From Candidatus Pacearchaeota archaeon (GTDB lineage: Archaea; Nanobdellota; Nanobdellia; Pacearchaeales; GW2011-AR1), in assembly GCA_017609045.1 (NCBI GenBank), contig JAFCES010000013.1, positions 1 to 8,437 of the forward strand: 8,437 bases of DNA. Direction: 5' to 3'. Shown here piece by piece: positions 1 to 5,776 of the stretch. Numbering within the stretch: the stretch's first letter is position 1; every line of letters begins with the position of its first letter. The notes under the pieces are model-generated. The model did not search any database and was not told the DNA's origin. It worked only from the letters and a program-made list of their open reading frames with translations. Both the position numbers and the translations under genes were made by a program.

Positions 1-2
1 CA

Positions 3-1337
3 GAAGAGCATAAGATAGTTTACCAGTCCACTTCAGAAACTCTCGAACCAGTATATTTCTGGATTCTTGACTTAATGAACCAGCAGGTAGACAAGGTAGA
101 AAAAATAGTAGATAATTTTACATCAAGCCCTGGCTCTGGCCACTTCTCAGAACTAATGGGAAAAGCAACCAGAATGCAAGAACAGGCAATGAAAATACTT
201 GGAAATGCAAATACTGTAATAAAAAGTATAGTAAACATAATATATGATTTAAAAGAATTTGAGATTCGCCTCTCTCATTACAAAGCCTCTCATTCCGAGG
301 ATAAAGAGAAAGCAGAAGCAGGTTTACTTGCCTTAAAACAGATATGGATGGATAATGTTGATGTGAAGAGAGGCAGGGGAAGTATCAATATGTTAGCCCA
401 AGATCTTAATTTTGTAACTATCAGAGATGCTTTCATGATAGCAAAATCAGCTGAAGAGGTAGATAAAATGGACTTGAATGATAGAGTAAAAAGAATTTTA
501 AAACCAAGAATCGCAGAATTTTTTGAATGGAAAAAGAGAAGTGAAAGAGAATTAAAAAAAAGATATGAGATCGAGAAAAGCTATCTGAAAAGCCAGGTTA
601 ATGCCCTCAAACTTTATACAAGATGGGCTAAACCATATCTTAAAGCAGCTTCTCAACTTGAGCAGAAAGAAGTAGAAAGAGAACCTGCCTTAGTAACAAC
701 CTTCAATACTATTCTCCTCGAGCTAACTCTCTTCGGAAAAAGAGAGGTAGATTTTGAACAAGCCATAATAGATAAAAGATTTCCTGAAAGTTTTAAAAAG
801 ACAAAGTTAAAAAGAAAATATTACTCTTGTGTCTTAGTTGATTTTTTCTTTAGAGGGATACCGCAAAGAGCGGGTCAGCATTATGTTTTTGGAGGAAGAG
901 CAGAAGTGACTTTTAGAGCTTATGCCTTAAATGAAGATGAATTAAAAATGTTAGAGCAGAAACTTGATGAGTCCGACATTATGGAGGCTTTAAAGCTGGT
1001 AGAAGGCACCACCACAGAATCTCTTGAAGAGTTGAGGGAAGATATTGAGTATTTTTTAAAAGAAGAAGCAGAAAAAGAAGCTGAGGAAGAAAAGCAGGAA
1101 GGAGGAGAGGATGTAAATCCTTTCGCTGCTCTGTTGGGTATGGCTGAAAAAAAGGAAGAGGAAAAGAAAAAAACAGAGGAGAAGAAAGAAAAAATAATCA
1201 AAGTCAGGAAAGATGATTATGTAGAGAGCATGGTGAGAAAAGTAGCAGAAGACTCAGCGAAGGTAATATGTTACACATTATTTGATGTCTACAAAAAAGC
1301 TCATGGAATGGCTTCTCACCCAAACCCCTTTGACTAA
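3..1337 (+). CDS. Helical protein of unknown function with Lys/Glu-rich segment (5' partial)
   Basis: Function not recognised. The frame is open to the window edge: 24 coding-like codons (ending ...VYFWILDL) precede the ATG at 75, so that ATG is probably an internal methionine and the true start lies outside the window. About 444 residues are visible. Numbering from the Met at 75: residues 1-200 look largely alpha-helical and charged (coiled-coil-like around 140-200). Residues 205-285 look more globular, with aromatic and beta-prone stretches such as YYSCVLVDFFF and HYVFGGRAEVTFRAY. Residues 316-378 are Lys/Glu-rich, interrupted by the short hydrophobic island VNPFAALLGM. A final ordered segment (380-420) ends HPNPFD. 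No signal peptide or convincing membrane helix is visible, so a cytosolic protein is inferred. It is followed after 62 bases by another gene on the same strand that has its own promoter-like box. It could be a scaffold or complex subunit, but nothing proves this. Confidence 0.85.
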   Translation, partial: EEHKIVYQSTSETLEPVYFWILDLMNQQVDKVEKIVDNFTSSPGSGHFSELMGKATRMQEQAMKILGNANTVIKSIVNIIYDLKEFEIRLSHYKASHSEDKEKAEAGLLALKQIWMDNVDVKRGRGSINMLAQDLNFVTIRDAFMIAKSAEEVDKMDLNDRVKRILKPRIAEFFEWKKRSERELKKRYEIEKSYLKSQVNALKLYTRWAKPYLKAASQLEQKEVEREPALVTTFNTILLELTLFGKREVDFEQAIIDKRFPESFKKTKLKRKYYSCVLVDFFFRGIPQRAGQHYVFGGRAEVTFRAYALNEDELKMLEQKLDESDIMEALKLVEGTTTESLEELREDIEYFLKEEAEKEAEEEKQEGGEDVNPFAALLGMAEKKEEEKKKTEEKKEKIIKVRKDDYVESMVRKVAEDSAKVICYTLFDVYKKAHGMASHPNPFD

Positions 1338-1351
1338 ACTCACAGAGTTCC

Positions 1352-1360
1352 CTTTTTATT
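1352..1360 (+). terminator. Possible oligo-T terminator after the first gene
   Basis: A T5 run (CCTTTTTATT) starts about 15 bases after the stop at 1337 and lies just upstream of the next gene's TATA-like box. Archaeal RNA polymerase can terminate at short T tracts without a hairpin. The run is short, so this is tentative. Confidence 0.3.
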
Positions 1361-1363
1361 GAA

Positions 1364-1379
1364 GGAAAGTTTAATAAAG
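1364..1379 (+). promoter_or_regulatory. BRE/TATA-like promoter, probably leaderless, for the gene at 1400
   Basis: The purine-rich GGAAAG followed by TTTAATAAA (1370-1378) resembles an archaeal BRE plus TATA box. The centre near 1374 lies 26 bases before the ATG at 1400. That predicts transcription starting at or next to the start codon, i.e. a leaderless mRNA. No Shine-Dalgarno-like sequence precedes this ATG (the sequence is CCCTCCCCATTCCCAC), which fits leaderless translation. Confidence 0.5.
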
Positions 1380-1399
1380 AAAACCCTCCCCATTCCCAC

Positions 1400-1966
1400 A
1401 TGGCAAAACAAAAGAAAATAAAAGTCATTAGAGAAATTCCATCAAAAGTTAAAGAGATAGAAAAAAAGGGAGAGGAAGAGGTAGAGGAGGAAGGCTTAGA
1501 GGAAGAGGTAGAGTTTGTTGGAGAAGAGCCTCTTGTTGGGGAAGAGTTTTCTGACTTTGTTTCCAGTAGAGCTCCTGTCCTCGAAGCAGTTCCAGCTGAG
1601 CCTTCTCCAGATCTTGAATCTGAAGTTGAATCCACTCCAGTAACTCCTATTACAGAACAGGCAGATAAAGAAGGGCCTGGAGAAACAGATTATATTACAG
1701 GATATGAAACAAAATACGAAGGAACAGAAACAGAAGAAACAGTTCCTATAATTGGAAGAATGACAAGAGAAATGCGGGAAAGAGGCATGTTTATAAGAGA
1801 AGAGGAGAGAGGAGAAATTAGACCAAGAGCAGTTATGATTGAACCAGATGTAGAAATGAGAAGAATAAGAAGGAGACCAAGAGACATAGTCATAGAAGCA
1901 GAAAGACGAGCTGAAGAAGATAAACTGCCTTTTGAAAGAAAATATAAAGAAAAAAGAAAACTTTAG
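1400..1966 (+). CDS. Small highly charged, probably disordered protein of unknown function
   Basis: Function not recognised; 188 residues. The ATG at 1400 is the only start supported, because an in-frame TAA lies about 24 bases upstream. Charge is zoned: residues 1-23 are basic, 24-75 strongly acidic (Glu runs), and 75-115 Pro/Thr/Glu-rich and low in hydrophobics. Residues 116-150 contain a more structured Arg/Met/Ile segment (VPIIGRMTREMRERGMF). Residues 150-188 are strongly basic (RRIRRRPRD near 154-162, ending KEKRKL). This looks like a mostly disordered polyampholyte with a possible short ordered or binding segment at 116-150. No signal peptide or membrane helix is seen. Its neighbours on the same strand are an unknown helical protein 62 bases upstream and a TIM-barrel enzyme 55 bases downstream. 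The basic C-terminus could bind nucleic acid or an acidic partner; that is speculation. Confidence 0.8.
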   Translation: MAKQKKIKVIREIPSKVKEIEKKGEEEVEEEGLEEEVEFVGEEPLVGEEFSDFVSSRAPVLEAVPAEPSPDLESEVESTPVTPITEQADKEGPGETDYITGYETKYEGTETEETVPIIGRMTREMRERGMFIREEERGEIRPRAVMIEPDVEMRRIRRRPRDIVIEAERRAEEDKLPFERKYKEKRKL

Positions 1967-1988
1967 AAAAGATTAAAAACCAAATAAA

Positions 1989-1998
1989 CCTTAAATAC
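1989..1998 (+). promoter_or_regulatory. TATA-like box before the TIM-barrel gene
   Basis: CCTTAAATAC is centred 28 bases before the ATG at 2022, the spacing expected for an archaeal promoter with little or no leader. A weak GAGG lies at 2008-2011, ten bases before the ATG, and could serve as a ribosome-binding site if transcription starts further upstream. The whole spacer is A-rich, so a chance match is possible. Confidence 0.35.
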
Positions 1999-2021
1999 AA
2001 AGAAAAAGAGGAAAAAGAAAA

Positions 2022-3770
2022 ATGGCAAACTATGAATATTTTTATTCCGGTACCTCATATCCGTTAGAGCCAACTTATGGAGACCTATTTACAGGTTATA
2101 GATTACCGGCAGGAGAAATAGGAGCTCCAACAAGTATACAGACGGCCAATCAAATTCAGGAAGTAGCTAATTTATTAAATCAAGGTATCAAAGTGATAGA
2201 ACTCCAACCTATATCACCAGAAGTATTTGAGCAAATACCAAAACAGCATTTCAAGGAAATTAATAGGATGACAAAATTAACAGGAACTGAGTCTACTGTC
2301 CACGCCCCTTTAATAGATCCAGCTGGATTTACTCGTGAGGGATGGTCTGAGGCAAGCAAGGAGGTAGTTGAAAGGCAGCTAAAAAGCATCTTAGAGAGAA
2401 GTCATGAATTAAACCCAGAAGGGAACATACCTATCACAGTACATGCTTCAGGAATCCAGGGAACAGAATATGCACCAGGAAAAGAAGGGGTAGAGCCAGA
2501 AAGAATCGTAGCGATAAACCAAGAAACAAAACAACTTGTACCTATCCAAAAAGAAGAAAGAATTTATCCGGGATGGGAAAAACCAAAGATGGTCAAGCCA
2601 GAAGAAGAGATTGAAATAATAAATAGGGGTGAATGGCAGCAGAGTCTCTCACAACTCTCTTTTTATAAACAAAGAGGAGATGATCTTGCAAGAGACAACT
2701 TAATAGTAATTGCCCCAAAACTCAACGACATAGCAACAGGAAAAATTAAAATAGAAGAGCTTAGCCCATCAGAACAAGCAGCTTATCACCAGGTTTATAA
2801 TGCAGGCAATTTTTACAGAAATAGCATGATTATGTTGAACTCTCTTTTTGATAAGGCATACAAATATTCTGACGAAAGGGAAAGAGAGAGACTATTAATG
2901 GCAGCTGAGAAATACAAAAAAGCAATAGGTGAAGGAGAGGTAAATATTTTAACAGTAGCGAGAAAAGGACAAGCTATAAATGAGTTTATAGAAGATTTAA
3001 GTAAAGTTCAGCCAGAAATTTATGTTCCTGTAGAAGATTTTGCGATGGAAAAGACAGCAGATACTCTTGCCAAAGTAGCTTTTCATGGTTATAATAAATA
3101 TGGAAGTAAAACTCCAATAGTAAGCATAGAAAACCTATATCCAGGAATGGCTTTCTCTAGAAGCGAACAGCTAAAACAGCTTGTGGAAAGAGCAAGAGAA
3201 AAGTTTGCGCAAGAAGCTTCAAGAAAAGGCTATAGTAAGACAGAAGCATCTGAAATGGCAAAGAAAATAATAGGTGTAACCTGGGATGTGGGTCATTTAA
3301 ACATGTTAAGAAAGGCTGGTTTCAAAGAGGAAGAGATAGCAAGAGAAACAGAAAGAATAGCTAAATATGTCAAACACGTCCATTTGACAGATAATTTTGG
3401 ATTTACTGATTCACATTTACCTCCTGGAATGGGAAATGTTCCCATCAAGAAAATTATGCAAGAACTTGAGAAAAAAGGTTTCAAAGGGAAGGCTGTTGTT
3501 GAAGCTGGAGGTTTTGTCCAGCATTTCAAAAGACCTCCAACAGATTATATTCTAGAAGCAATGGGTTCTCCCCTTTACAGAATGATGATGGCCCAACCAT
3601 ACTGGAATCAAATTAGAGCATCATACGGAAGTTATTTTGCTTTTCCTTCAGCTTATTTCCCAGAGCAACATGTAAGTATATATGGTACTGGTTTTTCAGC
3701 TCTGCCAGCAGAACTTGGAGGACAGATACCAGGAAAACAATCAAGAGCTACAGGAACACCCATGGCATAA
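2022..3770 (+). CDS. Xylose-isomerase/endonuclease-IV-like TIM-barrel metalloenzyme with large insertion
   Basis: 582 residues, matching the AP endonuclease family 2 / xylose-isomerase-like TIM barrel (sugar isomerases, epimerases and AP endonuclease IV). Candidate metal ligands appear in family order: His94 (TVHAPL), His141 (TVHASG), Glu370 (SIENLYPG), Asp422 and His425 (WDVGHLN), His454 (HVHLTDN), Asp463 and His465 (DSHLPPGMGN), Glu494 (VVEAGG). This matches the nine-ligand trinuclear zinc pattern of endonuclease IV, including D-x2-H and D-x-H. The DSHLPPGMGN loop also suits sugar isomerases/epimerases, so the substrate is undecided. Family members usually have about 260-300 residues; here about 190 extra residues (roughly 150-345, mostly charged and helical) sit between the second and third ligands. 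An aromatic- and Gly-rich tail (515-582, e.g. SYGSYFAFPSAYF) follows the barrel. No signal peptide is seen. The ATG at 2022 fits the TATA-like box and the good N-terminus MANYEYFYSG. It is sure as a fold, unsure as a reaction. Confidence 0.85.
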   Translation: MANYEYFYSGTSYPLEPTYGDLFTGYRLPAGEIGAPTSIQTANQIQEVANLLNQGIKVIELQPISPEVFEQIPKQHFKEINRMTKLTGTESTVHAPLIDPAGFTREGWSEASKEVVERQLKSILERSHELNPEGNIPITVHASGIQGTEYAPGKEGVEPERIVAINQETKQLVPIQKEERIYPGWEKPKMVKPEEEIEIINRGEWQQSLSQLSFYKQRGDDLARDNLIVIAPKLNDIATGKIKIEELSPSEQAAYHQVYNAGNFYRNSMIMLNSLFDKAYKYSDERERERLLMAAEKYKKAIGEGEVNILTVARKGQAINEFIEDLSKVQPEIYVPVEDFAMEKTADTLAKVAFHGYNKYGSKTPIVSIENLYPGMAFSRSEQLKQLVERAREKFAQEASRKGYSKTEASEMAKKIIGVTWDVGHLNMLRKAGFKEEEIARETERIAKYVKHVHLTDNFGFTDSHLPPGMGNVPIKKIMQELEKKGFKGKAVVEAGGFVQHFKRPPTDYILEAMGSPLYRMMMAQPYWNQIRASYGSYFAFPSAYFPEQHVSIYGTGFSALPAELGGQIPGKQSRATGTPMA

Positions 3771-3776
3771 TGTAAG

Positions 3777-3805
3777 ATTTAAAAACCTAAAACCACATAT
3801 AAATA
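3777..3805 (+). promoter_or_regulatory. Two TATA-like boxes before the nucleotidyltransferase gene
   Basis: GATTTAAAAAC (centre about 3781) would start transcription near 3806 and give a leader of about 20 bases that includes the ribosome-binding site at 3818-3824. CATATAAATA (3796-3805) is centred about 25 bases before the ATG at 3826 and would give a leaderless transcript. The presence of a Shine-Dalgarno-like sequence favours the first. Read-through from the TIM-barrel gene, which ends at 3770, is also possible. Confidence 0.35.
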
Positions 3806-3817
3806 AGAAAAAGAAAA

Positions 3818-3824
3818 GAGGTGA
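3818..3824 (+). promoter_or_regulatory. Shine-Dalgarno-like site deciding the start at 3826
   Basis: GAGGTGA lies immediately before the ATG at 3826 and is the best anti-16S match seen before any start in the window. Its spacing is short (about 2 bases after GGTG). It supports starting here rather than at the upstream in-frame ATG at 3682, which lies inside the TIM-barrel gene and would add 48 residues that are a frame-shifted reading of that gene and of the spacer. Confidence 0.5.
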
Positions 3825-3825
3825 A

Positions 3826-4671
3826 ATGAAGAAAAAAGATAAAAGAGGCAAAGATATAAAAACGAAACCCAGAGGTAATAAGCCTCCCACTTTAAAATTA
3901 GTAGACGAAAAAGAAATAGCCCTGGATTTTGCTACTAAGGCCTATAAAAAATTTGATAAACTTGTTAAAAGCATAGTTTTATTTGGAAGTCAAACGAAAA
4001 AGACAGCAGTAACTGGTTCAGATATTGACATAATAATTATTATAGATGATGCATCAGTACAGTGGGATCAAGAGCTGATTGCTTGGTATAGAGAAGAGCT
4101 TGGAAAAGTGATTAAAGCTAATCCTTATAAAAAAGATCTTCATATTAACACAGTCAAACTGACAACATGGTGGCAGGACCTGATGAGGGGCGATCCAGTA
4201 GTGATAAATATAATAAGGTATGGCGAACCTCTTGTTGATTTTGGTGGTTTCTTTGACCCTCTAAAAATTCTTTTGCAAGAAGGCAGAATCAGAAGTACCC
4301 CTGAAGCTATATATACAGCTCTGCAAAGAGCTCCTGCTCATATAGCCAGAAGCAAAGCTTCTGAACTTAATGCTATAGAGGGTTTATACTGGGCGATGGT
4401 AGACTCTGCACATGCATCTTTAATGGCAGCAAAACAACTCCCACCTTCCCCAGAACATGTTCCTGTCCTCTTAAAAGAAATGTTTGTAGATAAAGGCCTT
4501 TTGAAAATGAAATATGTTATTATGTACCGTGACCTCTACTTATTGCATAGAAAAATAGTGCATGGGGAGATTAATGATTTGAAAGGTGTGGAGATAGATG
4601 ATTGGCAAGAAAAAACAGAAAGATTTATACAAGAAATGGCAAAATTAATCAAAAAAATAATTGAGACTTAA
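3826..4671 (+). CDS. MNT-type nucleotidyltransferase fused to a HEPN-like domain
   Basis: 281 residues. Residues 1-20 form a basic leader. Residues 30-135 form a minimal nucleotidyltransferase of the pol-beta/MNT superfamily: the signature VLFGSQ...GSDIDI gives Gly54-Ser55 and metal-binding Asp66 and Asp68, and a possible third carboxylate is Asp104 (KKDLHINTV). Such enzymes transfer a nucleotide from NTP to a protein, RNA or small molecule. Residues 150-281 are helical and resemble a HEPN domain: an Ala-rich helix (MVDSAHASLMAAKQ), a PPSPEHVPVLLKEMF helix, then YRDLYLLHRKIVHG. In that stretch Arg235-x5-His241 fits the R-x4-6-H HEPN RNase motif; Arg242-x3-His246 is one residue short of it. 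In many prokaryotes MNT and HEPN are separate antitoxin and toxin genes; here both seem to be on one chain. Its stop overlaps that of the opposing gene. NTase assignment is strong, HEPN moderate; substrate and toxicity are unknown. Confidence 0.88.
   Translation: MKKKDKRGKDIKTKPRGNKPPTLKLVDEKEIALDFATKAYKKFDKLVKSIVLFGSQTKKTAVTGSDIDIIIIIDDASVQWDQELIAWYREELGKVIKANPYKKDLHINTVKLTTWWQDLMRGDPVVINIIRYGEPLVDFGGFFDPLKILLQEGRIRSTPEAIYTALQRAPAHIARSKASELNAIEGLYWAMVDSAHASLMAAKQLPPSPEHVPVLLKEMFVDKGLLKMKYVIMYRDLYLLHRKIVHGEINDLKGVEIDDWQEKTERFIQEMAKLIKKIIET
4641..4657 (-). terminator. Oligo-T terminator for the FHA operon, inside the opposing gene
   Basis: On the - strand, a T7 run (4657-4651) and then a T4 run (4644-4641) begin about 10 bases past the stop codon ending at 4668. 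Together they read TTTTTTTGATTAATTTT, a plausible archaeal T-tract terminator. It lies within the final Lys/Ile codons of the convergent nucleotidyltransferase gene, so the same bases code on the other strand. Confidence 0.4.
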
Positions 4672-5222
4672 TTACTTCTATCTCTATTTCCTTGCTGCGT
4701 ATAAATGGAATTCAACCTTCTTTCTGTTAATTGTCTTTCCATTTCTAAAGCAAGCTCTTCAAATTTGTATCTTTCCAATAATGCCAGTGCAAAAACAGCT
4801 TGTTGCGCATCGCTGTTTTCTTCTCCTTGTTGTGCAGCGTCTCTCAAAACTTGATAGGTCATACGGGAATTTCTCCATATATATCTTTCAAATCCTTGAG
4901 GAAGACTAGCTAATCTAGAATCTCTAGTAATCCATTGCCTTATATCTGCAAGAGAAGTCTGATTATAGTTTCTATCGTGTATCTCGCTGTATTGTCTTAT
5001 TAACCCATCCACCTCTCTTGTGATTCCATACCCCTCTGATGCTTCTCTTCTAGCTTTAGACAAAGCTAAACTTATTGGTTGAACCTCATTAGCAGGAACC
5101 CCTTCTATTTCATATTGAGACAGAAATCTATCTGTAGCTTCCACAGATATATCAGGGTTTTCCCTGGCTTTTCTTGCTGCAAGAGCCACCCATTGCGTCC
5201 TAATCAGTTGGTCAAGTGTCAT
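4668..5222 (-). CDS. Helical protein of unknown function, second gene of the FHA operon
   Basis: Function not recognised; 184 residues. It appears to be almost entirely alpha-helical and soluble, with many Arg, Gln and Glu residues and no signal peptide or membrane segment. Tyr and Trp recur around helix boundaries (QWITRDSRL, FERYIWRNSRMTYQVLRDA). Residues 130-172 (QQGEENSDAQQAVFALALLERYKFEELALEMERQL) look like a helical hairpin or TPR-like pair. The start at 5222 is fixed: an in-frame TAG lies eight codons upstream with no other start codon between. A GGAGG at 5242-5238 lies 15 bases before the ATG, rather far for a ribosome-binding site, so translation is probably coupled to the FHA gene, whose stop is one base before this ATG. 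A physical or functional link with the FHA protein is therefore likely but is inference. The last codons converge with the nucleotidyltransferase gene. Confidence 0.8.
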   Translation of the reverse strand: MTLDQLIRTQWVALAARKARENPDISVEATDRFLSQYEIEGVPANEVQPISLALSKARREASEGYGITREVDGLIRQYSEIHDRNYNQTSLADIRQWITRDSRLASLPQGFERYIWRNSRMTYQVLRDAAQQGEENSDAQQAVFALALLERYKFEELALEMERQLTERRLNSIYTQQGNRDRSN

Positions 5223-5223
5223 T

Positions 5224-5676
5224 TTATCTGCAAAAAACCTCCTCTAAAGTTACAGTTGTTAGGATTTCTGGTTTTCTATAAAATCCATCCTGAAAAACTA
5301 ATTTATATCCTGCAACGTCTATTTCAGCTCCATTAGGAAGAGAGAGCTTTTTACCATAAGCTACCGGTTTTTTATTAACGCTTAAACTTCCTTTTGGGCT
5401 TACATTTCTAATAAAATATGCTGCTCCTTCTGGTGTTTCTTCAACAGAAATTATAAAGTGTTTTGGTGAAATTCTCTGTATTAAATCCCCATACTTTTCG
5501 TTTCCTAAATAATTCTGTCCCTCCCTGAACTCCAAATGTTCAAGTGCTTCTACTGAAGGAATAGCTATATCCACTCTTTTTCCTTCAATTTTCTTTCCTC
5601 CCTTACCTATACTTACCTCTCCTTGTTCAGGCAAAGAGTATTCTGTTCCTAACAATTTATCTATAAGTTTTGCCAT
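5224..5676 (-). CDS. Divergent FHA-like domain protein
   Basis: 150 residues. Residues about 50-132 follow the forkhead-associated (FHA) pattern: GNEKYGDLIQRISPKHFII corresponds to GR...S-R-x-H, AAYFIRNVSPKGSLSVNKKPV to the D..S.NGT.VN segment, and LPNGAEIDVAGYKLVF to the closing L..GD.I..G...F strands. FHA domains are beta-sandwiches that bind phosphothreonine peptides. Ser70 and His73 are kept, but the usual Arg after Gly58 is Asn59 and the Arg of SRxH is Pro71, so canonical phosphothreonine binding is doubtful. Residues 1-50 (Gly/Lys-rich GKGGKKIEGKR, then IAIPSVEALEHLEF) are extra and unassigned. The ATG at 5676 is the first after an in-frame TAA and fits the TATA box at 5706-5714. It is the first gene of a two-gene operon and is transcribed away from the end of PEP synthase. 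No kinase gene is visible in the window. The FHA assignment rests on pattern alone. Confidence 0.75.
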   Translation of the reverse strand: MAKLIDKLLGTEYSLPEQGEVSIGKGGKKIEGKRVDIAIPSVEALEHLEFREGQNYLGNEKYGDLIQRISPKHFIISVEETPEGAAYFIRNVSPKGSLSVNKKPVAYGKKLSLPNGAEIDVAGYKLVFQDGFYRKPEILTTVTLEEVFCR

Positions 5677-5776
5677 TTTAACTTGTTAATTTAAGAAAAA
5701 CCACCTTTATAAATCTTTCTATATGTTACTACTAAATAGTTAATTAAGATATATGAATAAGAAAATTTGCAGATTT
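5677..5776. other. Intergenic spacer between PEP synthase and the FHA operon
   Basis: This is the longest non-coding stretch in the window (100 bases) and is very AT-rich. It holds the FHA-operon promoter. Just after the PEP synthase stop there is a weak T-rich run on the - strand (ATTTTCTTATT) that could help termination. No RNA gene or clear hairpin is seen; the TTAATTAA near 5740 is a simple palindrome. Confidence 0.6.
5706..5720 (-). promoter_or_regulatory. BRE/TATA promoter of the FHA operon
   Basis: On the - strand, AGAAAG followed by ATTTATAAA (5714-5706) is the best archaeal BRE-TATA match in the window. Its centre near 5710 predicts a transcription start around 5685, leaving a leader of about 8-11 bases before the ATG at 5676. 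No ribosome-binding site fits in that leader; the GGTGG at 5705-5701 would lie upstream of the transcript start. The site lies in the 100-base gap after the PEP synthase stop, so the FHA operon is probably a separate transcription unit. Confidence 0.6.

Noticed and set aside
75..1337. Taking the ATG at 75 as a true start
   Set aside because: The frame is open and coding-like to the left edge and no ribosome-binding site or TATA box is placed for it. It remains possible but is less likely than a 5' partial gene.
1347..1369. Imperfect inverted repeat TTCCCTT...AAGGAA after the first gene
   Set aside because: The arms are short and mismatched and the repeat merges with the next promoter; not convincing as a hairpin terminator.
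920..1635. Ser/Phe-rich open frames on the - strand
   Set aside because: These are antisense shadows of Glu/Lys-rich coding sequence; their composition is that expected from reading GAA/AAA codons backwards.
3682..3825. Upstream extension of the nucleotidyltransferase gene to an ATG at 3682
   Set aside because: It overlaps the end of the TIM-barrel gene in another frame, the added residues look like shadow translation, and a Shine-Dalgarno-like GAGGTGA sits directly before the ATG at 3826.
3826..4671. Calling the nucleotidyltransferase a toxin-antitoxin system
   Set aside because: There is no second gene of a pair, and the HEPN motif is only approximate. Many MNT-HEPN-like proteins are not toxins.
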